Under the pieces are notes generated by a model. That model ran no database searches, was not told the DNA's origin, and saw nothing but the letters and a program-made list of their open reading frames with translations. Source: Pelargonium nanum (Eukaryota > Streptophyta > Magnoliopsida > Geraniales > Geraniaceae). Taken from it: a stretch of 61,895 bases of DNA. How positions within the stretch are numbered: position 1 is the first letter of the stretch; every line of letters starts with the position of its first letter. The position numbers and the translations under genes were made by a program. Location: the NCBI GenBank assembly GCA_036897485.1, contig JAYMTF010000059.1:1-61895 (forward strand), given 5' to 3'. This document shows, piece by piece, positions 31,981 through 44,316 of this stretch.

Positions 31981-34900
31981 TTAAGAAAACACTGATTTTG
32001 AGACGAGATTATCTAGAAATGAGAGTTCGGGCTGCAATAAGAACGAGAACTCATGTTGTGAGAACAATTGAGGCATAGTAATTGACTTCTCTTCTTTACC
32101 ATCTTTTGCTTCATTGATGAACTTGGAGACTGCCTCTGTGATATCTTGAACTAGGTCAACAATCACACCCTCAACACCCATTTCATGTTGCTTGTGAACC
32201 ACTTGTGGCACATTACTGCAAATGCACAAAAAACCATGTTTAGTTGATCAAGTATTTGCATCATGAACCATCAAAATCTGGCCAAAATGGGCAGACTAAT
32301 TTTGAACCCAATTATTTCAATGTGTTGATTGTGGCTCGTGTTTGAATCTTATAACTCAACTCGTTAAATAACCAGGTTGTGATGGTCGGCTTGACTCACG
32401 TAACAAAATACTAAATTTTCAACACGACATGAACATAAATTGTCGCCCCTATAATAATTTATGGACCATTTTAATAGGTTTTTTATAATAATAAAAAATA
32501 GAGCTTACTTGAGTTGACCATAGGTGAGGAGCAAAAAGTTGGAGTGTTTGATTGTAGCAACTGCCTCTGGATTTCTAAACACAGCTTTGACTTCTGATAC
32601 AATTCCTTGCAAATCACCTTCCTTGCACACTTTAATGGCTTCCTCTAATGAGTTCCTTCTTCTGTCCAAATATATTTCAGATCCTCCATTTGTTAAAAAC
32701 AACACCTAAAAATATATAGCAAATATTCACATTAGCAAATATAGATCGGGTCTATTTTACGTAACACAAACCACAAAAATGTGTCGGATTTAAATTGTCA
32801 TCTCTAGTTTAAATGACCGAGAAATTTAGATCTGATCAAAGTGAGAGTTGGACTTGAATTCTAATAATTTTGAACCTATAAATTTCAAATCAATCCAAGG
32901 TGATTTGTGATCATACAGGGTAGATGCTTTGTAGCTTTCTAATCAACTGAGCTGCATCGGGTTGAAAGGTAGAGAAAATTACTGGTCTACCCTTGGAGTG
33001 CTCATTCACGACCTGAACAAATGAAATTTATCAGTTTAAAGAATCGCAACAGCAAAAACAACAACATGATAACAAAAATAAACAAAACAATTCGCTATCA
33101 AGTCATTTATATATGAAGCAATGTAATTAGATCAAATGTGTTAAAAAAAATTAAAAGAATGTTCCAAAGTGGTGTTTTAGTATCAATTTTATGTCAAATT
33201 GATCCATGATTAATTTGGGCATACCTTCAAGATGACTTGAATAGCATGTGTAAGCTCTTGTTTTGTGTATATAATATTATCATCAAACTTCAACTCAATA
33301 TTGAAACCTAAAGAGTGGTGAACTTTTTGGAACACTTGTTGCAATGTGCATAGAGGATCATCTTTCTCAACCTTCCACTCATAAATCCTCCCATCTTTTG
33401 TCTTCCTCCAAAGAGGCTTCTCTTCCTGAATTGTCATACAACAATTAGTAGAAAATTTACTATTTTGTTGAAGAGACTAAAGATGGAGAGAAAATTGAGA
33501 GATGAGAGTTACATTTCCTGTTTTTTGGGGTCCATAGGAGAGAAACTCAGCTAGAGTGAGGTTTGTGACTCTCTTCTCTATTATGTTACCCTGAAACCAA
33601 ATACAAAGTTCATGAATGGAACTTGAAGTTCGAAAAGAAAGTGCACGAGAATCTCATCATTGAGGCTCGTATGAGTTATGTTTGTACTAAAGTCTTTGTT
33701 AGAATATTATGTTTTGGTTTCAACTTTTAGTGGGGTTGGAACTCTAAAGGTTATCAAAGTCTCGTAAACTTAAATGTCACGAGCTCAAGGATATCTACAA
33801 GTTTGAGCCGTGCCACCAGCCTGATTGAATAAAATGTTTAAAATTTCAGCGAAAGGTAAGAAGAAGATATGTGTTTGGATCACGTGCAAAGTGATAACAC
33901 TACAAGATTGTATCTTTAAGAGACTGCCAAAAGTTGTCTCCCATAGCAAAATTCGTCTCCTATAAGTCAATTTAGCCGTCACTAAAAGTTTGTTACCTAT
34001 GACTTATTAGATGTGACACTCAAGCTGAAACTATCTTTTGTGTGCACTAAAAAGTTCAAGTTACTGTCACTTAGAAGACGTTGAATTAACTTGTCTCCTA
34101 TAATCATCCTTCTCGTAATGTATCAAACTTGCAGTAAAAGATCGTGTTAGAGCGTAAAGATAACATTGAACTTTCAAATACAAATTTAACCTTTTATACA
34201 TAATTATTATGAGATGATTGTGTGGGAAAAGAACTTACCTGGTCTTGGGTGAGGATGAAGATGTCATGGAAAATGACTGGACAGTCATCTTTGGTCACCT
34301 ACAAAAAAAATGCACTTTCATTTTGTATATACTAAAAAAAAAAAAAAAGAGTATCTTATCTGCCTCAAATTGTAAGAGTGAAATGTTAAACAAATGAATA
34401 AAAAGGAGAAATCTGGATAAAATTTAAATGATTCACACCAAAAAGATAAAATAAAGAAAAGACAATATCATGAAAGTGAGTGTGGTCTTTTGTTTTTATG
34501 TTGATGTGTCATTAGATGGTTTTGGAAGGATTGTGTTGGAAACTTAAGGTGTGTGAGTGGCATGAGACATGACCTTGTTCTTGTCATAAGACCACAAACA
34601 AGAGACACCTGGTCTCTTCTTCTAGATGCCATAGATTTGGTGATCAATCATGTGACTTTTTTTTATGATTTCATGTAATCATTGTGGGACTCAACTGAAT
34701 TTACTGTTAGTTTCGCGTTAAACTGTTGAGATAGTTGTTTAGCGCATTAGACTTTCATCGTTTGAAATATAATATTTTTGTACGTAGTCTTAACGTTTGT
34801 TGTATGTCACGAGACAATAATTTTATTGTTGTATTAATATTTGTTCTTTTAAAAAAATTAGTATATTCATTTCAAAACAGATAGAACATATAATATGCAT

Positions 34901-35794
34901 ATTTGGTGCAATAACAACTCAAATAATAAAAAATGAAAAAAGCATTAGAAAGACAAAACACAAAAGAGGGGTGTTTCTTTTTACTTACTTGAACATCAAA
35001 TTCAACAAAATCAATTGGGAAATTAGATGCTGCATTGAAGGAGAGAATAGAATTCTCCTTGATGAACTTCATTTTGGGATGAGGACATTGCAAGAGGTTC
35101 ATTCCACTTCCTCTATGACCCATAACCATGAACTTTTTCCATTTGTACCCTCCATTTTCATTGCCATTACAAACATGCTCTTCTATTTCTTTTCCATCAC
35201 CACCTACTCATCATAGCAAAAAAACAAACCTTCAACATAATATCTTGAGGAAAAATGAATGAAAGAAAAAAGAATGACAGTCAAATTATCAGCTAAGAGT
35301 GAGCCGTGACAATTCACTGATTACCACTTGTAGATATTTTAATAAGGTGGCACAATGTTATTAATGGCTCACTCTAAGCTAGATATGTGCATGAGACTTC
35401 TTGTTTTTTAACATTTTACAACTAAAAGAAATGAAACAAAAAGTAAAGGTAAGGAAAAGTTTGAAGAGTTATTGGCTGAGAGTGAGTGTGACATTTCGAT
35501 GAATTAGTGGGTACAAACCACCCAGTTGGACAAATCTATTTGATGAGGTGGTTAAAAGTAATTTATGGCTCATTTTCAGCTAACTTTGTGACTGATACTT
35601 CTTGCTCTGTAATATTTTATTGAAAAAAGAAAACAAGAAATGAAGGCAAGAGAAAGCTTGAAGAGATGGAAGGAGTTGACATGAATGGAGAGACCTTTGG
35701 AGGAGGAGAAGCAAGAATGGTGGAATGTGACATGATTGTTGGAGAATTGGTGGAGATTGGGGACCTCATTCACATGAAGGCCTTTGAGGGTCAT
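31981..35794 (-). CDS. GDPD: Glycerophosphodiester phosphodiesterase, GDPD1-3 type
   Basis: Eight exons read downward: 35695-35794, 34989-35203, 34239-34298, 33513-33590, 33225-33425, 32917-33012, 32509-32705 and 31981-32215 (393 codons), all in phase. The enzyme hydrolyses glycerophosphodiesters such as glycerophosphocholine to glycerol-3-phosphate and an alcohol. The GDPD catalytic set is visible: MGHRGSG (H63, R64), ENSILSFN, EFDVQ (E101, D103) and CPVIFHD (H116). Later family segments are WRKTKDGRIYEWKVEKDDPL, GFNIELKFDD, RPVIFSTFQPD, LFLTNGG and GVEGVIVD. Plant relatives are induced by phosphate starvation, and one is plastidial. The N-terminus (MTLKGLHVNEVPNL) lies in a separate first exon, chosen because relatives begin similarly. 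A PHR1-type site lies upstream. Intron 1 holds duplicated hairpins. Confidence 0.95.
35291..35669. repeat. Duplicated hairpin-forming unit in GDPD intron 1
   Basis: Two diverged copies, about 35291-35473 and 35474-35669, lie end to end. The first has arms AGCTAAGAGTGAGCC (35291-35305) and the inverted GGCTCACTCTAAGCT (35366-35380), pairing at 14 of 15 positions. The second has GGCTGAGAGTGAGTG (35474-35488) against GGCTCATTTTCAGCT (35567-35581), which pairs less well. Both continue into similar AAGAAATGAA-type sequence ending in TTGAAGAG. They may be two nested or tandem MITE copies. Confidence 0.75.
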
Positions 35795-37901
35795 TATTTT
35801 GTGTGGATGAACAACAAGGTTGGAGGAGAGAGAGATAGAGAGAGGCAAGAGAAAGCCACTAATACAAATTTGGAGCTTCTTGAGATTTTGGGGAGTTGGG
35901 GGTTATTTTAAAGAGTGGGGCAAAATGGTAATTAAGATTTAAGAAAATACCATTCATTTTCTTTGTTTTAAAAAATATATTTTTAAAATTAAGAAGTGTC
36001 ATTCTCCTATACATGATACTTTTATTATGTCAAAATAAATGTTTTGACTCTTGCACAAATTCTTGTTGTTAACATGGTTGTGAAAATGTAATTGGACTAA
36101 TTAGTTCAATTAAAATTTAATTGGATCCAACTTTTGAATAATTTGACTAATGTTGATCGGATAAAAAAATTATAGATCTTACATATCGCTTTAACACGGA
36201 TGACTATCTGATGAAAATAATCGAAATCGTCTTTAAGAATGTCATTAACTTCTAAAAACAAATATAATATGCTACATAGTATTGGCATTTTGATTAAATT
36301 TGTCCAAAGAAATTTTGTGTCTTCCTATTTTCTTGCATGTACTTGTAAATATTTCAATCAGATCAAATTGGTTTTCATTTCACTTAATACTACATGTCAC
36401 AAATATTGTAATTTTTAAAAAAAAAAAGAAGAATACCATTTTTTGTGCTATCTTTTTCTAATGGAATTAGAATTAAAATAAGATAATAAAAAAATTGCAT
36501 TTTTATTATTGTTGAAAAATAAACATATATACAGCTACTACCTTCTAGATTGTTATGGAAATATACAAAAAAATAGATAGATATTTACCTTATTTGTCAC
36601 AACAAAAATTGAAATGTGCATATAGATTTGTCTAGACTAAGAATCTATGATGGATATTCCTCTCAGAAAAAGATGTTTCTGGACATTTTATTGAATGCCA
36701 ACCAAGTTTTGGTCATCTGTCCCTCTTTGAGCTGTCCACAAGTCCTTTAGTGAGTGAATCATAATGTGTCAATCATTGACCGGTTTAAACATGGAAACAC
36801 TACACTTTTACGAACACAAAACATAGACACGACACATTTAAGATAATAAATAAATGAGTCATGTCGACGCAACACGATTGACTCGAACATGGCACATTCT
36901 GCATAATAAAACTAGAATGCTTAAGTGTTAACACAACACAGTCCAACACATTTGACACGTTATTACGATTAATTTACAATTATACCCTCAAAACATGCAT
37001 AAAATATAATGCTATTCATTACCTGCGATTACCTACTTTATTGTTGGGCGTATTAGACATGTCACCTACACGACTACTTAATCGTGCGTGCATGTTTCGA
37101 ATGCCCCACACGAACACGACATGAAGAATACAAAAAACTGATGAGAATTTGACTGTTAATTCCTTGGAGAAAATACAAAATTCCAGAAATTATTATGAAG
37201 TACAAGGGCACTTACTCAACAAATGGCTGAGCTGAGAGATATATAAAAGAGCCTAACATAAACAAAAAAGGACAGAGTAATATATTTACAGATATTGAAC
37301 CTATATACTTACTTAAGTGGAACTTGCTCTTCTCACCTATCTCCATTTTCACTGCTACTATATACTTAAAAGAGACTGAAAAGAGCTTTTCTTCGCCCGG
37401 AAGCTCCAAGTTGAATGAATACTCTCCCCGGAGATGAATCAAATCAATTGGTACCTGCGGACATGAAAAACGTCGAACAGTTTCGGACAATAAGTGTCGA
37501 TCTTAATCAATCGAAAACAAGGGTAAAGAAAAGAACACCATTTTACGCAGGTCATGAAACTCGAAACCTAGCGATATAGATGATTCATAGACACGGTAAG
37601 GGTGGGTTGTCTAATGTAAGCTTCAAGGCTCCTAGTAGAGACTACCTTGTTTTACAATATTGTTATGAAACTAAAGGTGCATTATTTGAGAGTCTAAAAT
37701 AGGTAATAGATGCAAGTGGGAACATGTATCTCAGTATTTTATGTTCGTGCATCGGAAAAAGACAAATAATACTCTCATCGTCCTGAAATGAGTGTTTTTT
37801 TCTAGGAAGTAACTCTTGACTTTGTTACAACACACGGCACGACACGCACGAACCAATTGCCAGCTTTATTCTCAATGGTAAAGGGAACTAGAGAATTGAC
37901 T
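35795..37901. other. Intergenic: GDPD promoter side and 3' region of the BAR-like gene
   Basis: The first 100 bases upstream of the GDPD ATG are G-poor on the gene's strand, with a weak TATA-like CTTTAAAATAACC at about 35905-35917. A PHR1-type motif lies at 36651. At 36780-37110 a degenerate repeat rich in AACACGACAC-like words resembles the segment at 50740-51130. From about 37900 downward lies the probable 3' untranslated region of the BAR-like gene, possibly with a spliced exon at about 37212-37454. No other gene seen. Confidence 0.5.
36651..36658. promoter_or_regulatory. P1BS-like motif (PHR1 site) upstream of GDPD
   Basis: GGATATTC fits the palindromic PHR1 site GNATATNC. It is about 860 bases upstream of the GDPD ATG. 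A single 8-base match could be chance, but it fits the known phosphate-starvation response of this gene family. Confidence 0.3.
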
Positions 37902-40900
37902 TCATAATGTACCTGTATTTTGTGTAGCCTGGCCGACTGTCTCGGGATCAGTTGACGACTGGACATTAAGTAAAGTTATCGGTGTTAGGGGAGGTGAAGA
38001 AACATCTTCAACCATGCCTGATCTGCGAGGAGCTTCCAGTGGATGCGATACATTCAACGCACGCACCCTAGAATCTCTTGAAGGAATAGAGAAACAACGA
38101 GGGAGAGCCTGAGGTGGTTTTGGCAGTGGAGATGCAGCATTCGACACAAATGATCTATTCGCAGCAGAATGCTCTTGAGCTCTGGACACTAATGGCGCCG
38201 AATGACCAATAACTCCCCTGGGAGACTTTGAGGTCGAACTGGCTGGAGGCCTAGGAAGCTCATGAAGCTCACTTATTTTAGGAGAGGACACAAAAGTCGG
38301 AGACGTAGTAGGAGATGCTTTTGGAGGAGATGGTGATTTAGGCAAGGGGCTTCGGAGAAGAGGTCCAGAGAACATGTTGGGATTTTCTGCGGAGGAAGGT
38401 GTGTTTCGCCCGACTTTACTTGATATTGGACCGGAAAAAGATTGCCTATGGAATTTTATATCAGCAGCAGCAGGTTGGTCAAAATGTGAAAATAAGAGCC
38501 CCTCTGAGAAAGGAGGGCGTATCCGAGGAGAATTGCTCTCTTTCAGTACCGAATGCACATTTAGACCACTAGGTCTTGAGGGTTTCTCATCCTTCTCAAA
38601 TTTCTTTGGCTCTAAGGGAGACGAATGCCACAAATTGCTTGTACGTCCACTCAAACTTGTTGGCTGTGTCTGAACCGGACTAGTTGAACGTGGAGATGCT
38701 GAACTTTTTGAATCTACCGGTGTAGGAAGCACATACGTATGGAATTTACGTGACGGTGTTCGCTGCTGCACCTCTTTTGCCCTTTCAGCAAGATCGGGAT
38801 TCTTCTCAGCAAACAGTGGAGCAGATACACTCAGTTTCAAAACTTTGTTCGAAAAAGGATCCCTGTCGCCTCTATCTACGTTATGCTGCAAAAAGAAGAA
38901 AGAGAACAATGATTTTTTTGTAAGAAAAGAAAAAAGTATTCATCAATAAGTTCTGAAGGTAAAAATACCCATGAATGTGAAAAGTACATAAAATAAGATT
39001 CTCAACATTTTTTTCAGGCAGCAATATATAGTAGCCATGTGCACAGGCATATGAACCTTTTAAGCAAGTTCGAATCTGAATTCTAATGCATACTAAACAT
39101 CACATATTTGGATTGGAGATTAATGACAATAAGATCAAACACACGTGGATGAGAGAAAACAGAAAATAATTTCTTGAAATTTTCAAGTAATAGATCCATA
39201 CAATAACCTTGATCACTGTGATTGTATTAATAATTAAGAGAATGAAGTTATTTACCTTTGTAGCTGCCACAGTTGCAACTTGGGGAAATGTAATATCCGC
39301 CTGATCCAACTGCATAATATGGCATACAATTCAGTAACGAGTCAAAATGACTTAGAAATTCACTATAACTTTGGACCAAAGATTAGGTCTCCGTCTTCCG
39401 CAACAGTAGTGAGTAAAATGCTCCAGGAATGAAAATTTTCAATTCTAAATAATGCATATATGCATGGATCAGAATCTGCGTGTATAACATCTCTAGCTCT
39501 AAATGCTTATCTGCCTTTTTTGTCTACATTTGGGTCAAAACAACCTGAAAACAAAATGTCTACATTCTCAGACTAGCAAGGGTTTGTATGGGCATCTTTA
39601 ATGTGACATGTACGCGCGTATACATGTGCATGCTCGCATATATTATAATCTGCCAAACTTTAGTTTAAGTGCATTTTGATATAGGAAGAAAGGGGTAGAT
39701 GACATTTTAAATTCTGTTGCCAGACCAAAAATACAAAAATAGATGTGGTCACCTCCATAGAGTTTTGTGATGTAGAAACCACATCATGCTCCCGGTCATT
39801 TTGGCCATAGTCAAAACTTAATTCCCCATCATCATGAGTGTCGCCTTCATCTTCTTCATTTTTAGTATCGTAATCATCATCCTCGTAGTCATCATCACTG
39901 TTGTCGCTACAATCATCCTCGAGACCGCTGAAGTGGTACTCTATGTGTTGTTGTTCAGTGACCCATTTCACATGCGGATCTACTGCCTCAAGAGATTTAA
40001 GAGCTTTCTTGAAAAAGCACAACTGATTGCAACATGAAAAAGAAACATGTTAATCATTGTTCAAGGTAAAATAAAAATAGCATCTGAAAAGGCAGGGCAC
40101 AGATTATGGAAACCTGAGCAGCATGGTGACGAGCTGCCTGTGTAAGAAGACTTCGGGATTGTCCTTGCTTCAAAGATTTCATGCGAAAAACAAATAAAGT
40201 TGCCTCCTCGTCATATTCTTCATGAGCTGCTTGTATCTGCTGCTTAGAAAACGTCTCTCCTTTCCCGTTTCTTAACCGCCCTTTCTCTTTTTGTCTTTGG
40301 ATCATATATTCATATACATCTCTGCAGATCATAGGCATGCAAATTTAAAGACATTCATCTTCAGAGGTACAAGTGAGAGAGAGAGAGAGAGAGAGTGTGT
40401 AAAAAAGAAAAACTCCAAACCTTTTATCGTCACATTGTCGCTTCATCTCCTGCATCAGCATGAAGAGAAAAGAAAATATATTGGCTCTGACTTAAAATAA
40501 TAATTAAAGAATAACTAATCAACATACATAGTCAAGAAAAACTTTATTAGATGAATTATACATCCAATAAGCCTTAACACACAGATATTTACTCACACTT
40601 GACGTTGACGGTATGTGGCAGCATATATAACCCTAAGGAGACTCTAAAAGAGAAGCTTGGTGAGTTTCGATTTCCCAGTAAAGTAAGAACCCAAACGCCC
40701 TATCCTACCCCCTTTTGAATTCTACTTCCACAACATGAATCTCACCCTTTTAGTATTTTTAATAAAATTATATTGCACACATACCATCATCGTTGGGATC
40801 AATAGCAAGCAAGATACAGATAAAATAAAGGAATTATAATGCATGTAATCAAGAAAAGTTATCTTATGGTCAACATTAATAGGCATAGAAACAAACCTCT

Positions 40901-42506
40901 ACAGTTCGAAGTTCATTAAGAAGAGATTCTGATGGATTTGTGATTGTCTGGGATATATGAGAGCGCTGAAATGTGCAGAGAAATAAGTCATCACCAAGGA
41001 AAGAAAAAAAAAAAAGGAGTTCAGCAATGTTATACACATAGTGACAATGACTCACATAGCTGTCAACGAGTTTCTGAAGTTCAAATTGCACTTTTCCTAG
41101 CATCAATAATACTTTACCTGCCAAGAACAAAAAGAAAAATAAGCTTCATTTCATTACCTTATTTTCTTAAATGCACTCCAAGAAACAAATTTCAGGAATC
41201 AAGTTGAAATGATACTTAAAACTACCATATGATAATAAACTAGAATTAGAGACACACATTTGCATACTTGTTACATCAACACTAAATAAAGTCAACATGC
41301 TCAGTATGATACAAGTAAATTTCTCTACGAGAACTTAAAGTACAAACTAATAACTCTCCAGTTAGTTGATCACATTATTCCATAGGAGTAGAAAAACTAT
41401 GCACTTACCACTTTCTTCGTCATCATTCAGAGCAGTTTTCTCAAGAAGGCAAGACCCCATTTCACGCAATGACTCCGAGAATTCTGAAAACCATAAATGG
41501 GATTAGAAGGCTTAAGACTTCTTAAAAACAACCCAGGAAACGGAAAAAAAAAAAAAACACCTATTGCCTCTTAAAACACCACTATCATTAAGTTCTGATA
41601 AAACATCAATGCAAATAAACGGTGCCTCTCTTTTCTTCTCTTTATTTATCTTATTTTTTATAGTAACAAGTAACAACCGCCTCTTCAAGACGAGCATTAA
41701 TCATCTAAATCCTCTGCACTTCTAACTTTGGCGATATGTGTGGATAAAGAATACAGAGTATTTGAGTAAAAGTGAAATTCATTAATTAAGTACCATATGC
41801 ACTGTTTGTGGTTGCTGCAGCAGCAGAAAGCAAGCTATCGTAGCAGTCTCTCATATCTTGCATTTCCTGCAGAAATAGAACCATGTTTCTAATAAGTAAC
41901 GAGTCGCCAAAATCATCATAAAACAGCTAACCCATAAAAAAGGCTTGAAACAACTGTCATAAAGCAAGCACAGTTAATTCTCCAATCCACGAGCCTTCAC
42001 GGACCCAAATCTTCAAGCTCAAGACTCAACGATACAACATATAAACTCAAGTACATAGTGTTGCACCCATCATTACAACTGTTCATCACTTTCTCAACCA
42101 ACACAACCAAAAAACCAAACACCTTGAGTAATTGAGCAATGATTACCAAATTGAGCCAATGTGTTCTCCAGATCCCACAAAAAAAATCTCACTTTTCCAC
42201 AAACCCTAAAATCTAAATTTCCAATCCGAATCACACTGAATAACGAGGTGGAGGAGCTAAAAATTGAGACCCTATATCGGAAATGATTTTTTCGTCCTAC
42301 CCTTTTTTTCTCTTCGAATTTTCTCGGCAACCAAACAGGAAAAATCGAAGCTTGCTAAGTTCATACATATATATAAATACCTGAGAAGCCAGAGCGATCT
42401 CGTCAAGGCGAACCAGCGGAGGAGGTGATGATGCTTTGTCTCTGGATCGTCTTCCATCGCCGTGTTTTCGAGTTCCTAAACCCTTCAATCTTTTCAGAGA
42501 ATTCAT
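37902..42506 (-). CDS. Plant-specific BAR/AH-like protein with Ser/Pro-rich tail
   Basis: Ten exons read downward: 42381-42506, 41794-41866, 41409-41483, 41056-41117, 40897-40965, 40421-40449, 40114-40321, 39753-40022, 39256-39309 and 37902-38885 (649 codons). It matches, from memory, the uncharacterised family of Arabidopsis At3g26910/At5g41100, often annotated as hydroxyproline-rich although there is no signal peptide. The N-terminal 260 residues are helical and charged (LDEIALASQEMQDMRDCYDSL, LGKVQFELQKLVDSY, QGQSRSLLTQAARHHAAQ), in keeping with a BAR/arfaptin-homology membrane-curving domain. A strongly acidic stretch follows (DDDYEDDDYD). The C-terminal half is Ser/Pro-rich and probably disordered, with conserved RSFSGP-like, SPTFVSSPKISELHELPRPP, SAPLVSRAQ and SPPLTPITL motifs. 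A role in membrane trafficking is inferred from the fold only. The ATG at 42506 begins the conserved MNSLKRLKG. Confidence 0.88.
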
Positions 42507-44010
42507 GCGTTTCTCTTCAAAATCCAAAATTTTCCGATCGAACCCTCTTTTTCTCTGTGTGTTGTGCTTCGGATTTGGTATTGATCGAATCGAAATAGTG
42601 TCGTCAATTGGTGAAAATTGTTATGGAAATGTGGATTTATGAGAAGACTCCATGAAATTGGTCAAGAAGAAGAAGAGAGTCTGTGATTTATTTTCCAGGT
42701 CAACGAAAATTTTGTTGTTTCTCGACTTCTTCGTTTCTGTTTTTGGTTTATTTATTTATCTTATAATTTTTAAAACATGTTATTTATTTCTAGTTTTGTA
42801 AAATAAATTGCTGTAAAAAATATACTCCATACTATATAAAATAGTAATTTGATATATACTGTTTCCAAAAAAAAATTGACATATAGTATATTGTAATAAC
42901 TGATACTATGTCTTATGGGATATAACTAATTTCTTAATAATTATAGTTGCATCACCATATGTCAAATGTATCATTGAAGTCTACATTTGAATTCGATTCA
43001 ATAGTTTGCAAGTTTGGGGTACATAAAAATTTGTCCAGAGAAATTTCGAGGTTGAGTTTGTCTCGATAGAATAGTGAGTTGGTTCAAACAAATTCATCTG
43101 CACATTTTACATGTAAAACCTAAATTTGAATTTAACTAATGGCCCGAAACTTAAATGAACTTTTTGCCATTTTCAAGGACATGGGTTTGGGTAGGTATTT
43201 TCAACTTAAATCTTGAAATAATAAAAATAATTACTGACACTAGAATTGTATCTCAATAAACAAACTCTATGTGTCATCTTTTTTTTCAGAGGCGGGTGAT
43301 AATATTGGGTTATTATTCATGTTAACTTAATTCTACACCCAAAAATAATATAAGATGATTGACACATATGCACTTTGTGTGTATGTTTTACCTGTACATA
43401 TACTACAAGCAATTATTGATGGAGGTGCATAGTTTTATCAAACAGATTTACATACATTTATCGGTGTGGAAAAAAAATGAAAATTGAACTTGCATACAAT
43501 TATCAATAGACTTTCATGCACTCATGACTTGTTCATGCAAAAAGTACATGTAACTAGACTATACTGAATTTACGTACATTTATCAATGAGCTTACATATA
43601 TAATCGGTGCAAACAAAAAAACATACGTTTCCCAATCAAAATATACAAAATTCAAGACAAACAAAATTTTCATATGTTAACATACTGAATAACCAATCTT
43701 CAATATTATTTATTCACACGTGGCTGCTTGTTTGGATGGGTGGGCTGACATGGCAGTGGTCAACCTGCAGATTTTTAGGGCCAAAATAATGATGTCTTTT
43801 TATTATTATTTTGAAACAATTTATATAATGATGTCAAGTCATTCTCTAGCATAAAAAGTGACATAGACCAGGCAGTTTTGTCAAGTCAAGAAACCGTGTT
43901 CCGTGTACCACAAGCTACAAGGAGATGAAAATTCAAAAGTGCAAAAGGAAATTAATACCATTAGACAAAAAGTGCCCTTTCAGTTATTTCAGTTACCGTA
44001 CTCAATCAAC

Positions 44011-44207
44011 TAGAGATCGACAATTTGGATCCAAACTCATGGGCAACACATTTTGCAAGTTCAATTGCATAAAATAGACTCGTCACTCCAGGCAAGCCCC
44101 ACACGAACAACATATTTTCTATCCAACTCGCATGAAACATGAGTCGGGTTCTGGTCCCCACAAAGTTCAAACCTGAACCCAACTCAAACCCTAAATTGCC
44201 AACTCTA
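44011..44207. mobile_element. hAT-like MITE with TAGAG ends
   Basis: The left end TAGAGATCGACAATTTGG and the reverse complement of the right end (TAGAGTTGGCAATTTAGG) share TAGAG, CAATTT and GG. The flanking 8-mers CAATCAAC and CAAGCCAC agree at six of eight positions, consistent with an eroded 8-bp hAT target duplication. Length is about 197 bp, with no ORF of its own. Confidence 0.6.
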
Positions 44208-44316
44208 CAAGCCACAACCCTTCCATGTCAAGCTCGATTGGTTGACCCAAACTCGTAAAACATGAGCCGGGTTACGAGTACCCACAAAATTCAAACCTGA
44301 ATTGCTTGCTCTAACT
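44127..44316. repeat. Partial direct duplication of the hAT-like right half
   Basis: AACTCG..AAACATGAG-CGGGTT, CCCACAAA-TTCAAACCTGAA and GC-CTCTA occur in the same order at 44127-44207 and again at about 44248-44316. The second copy lacks a matching left half. Confidence 0.65.

Noticed and set aside
35795-35848. Upstream in-frame extension of the GDPD start (start codon at 35848)
   Set aside because: Relatives begin at MxLK; the extension is simple Ser/Leu sequence in the CT-rich leader.
40372-40400. GA repeat as a regulatory element
   Set aside because: It is a simple microsatellite inside an intron of the BAR-like gene, with no positional argument for function.
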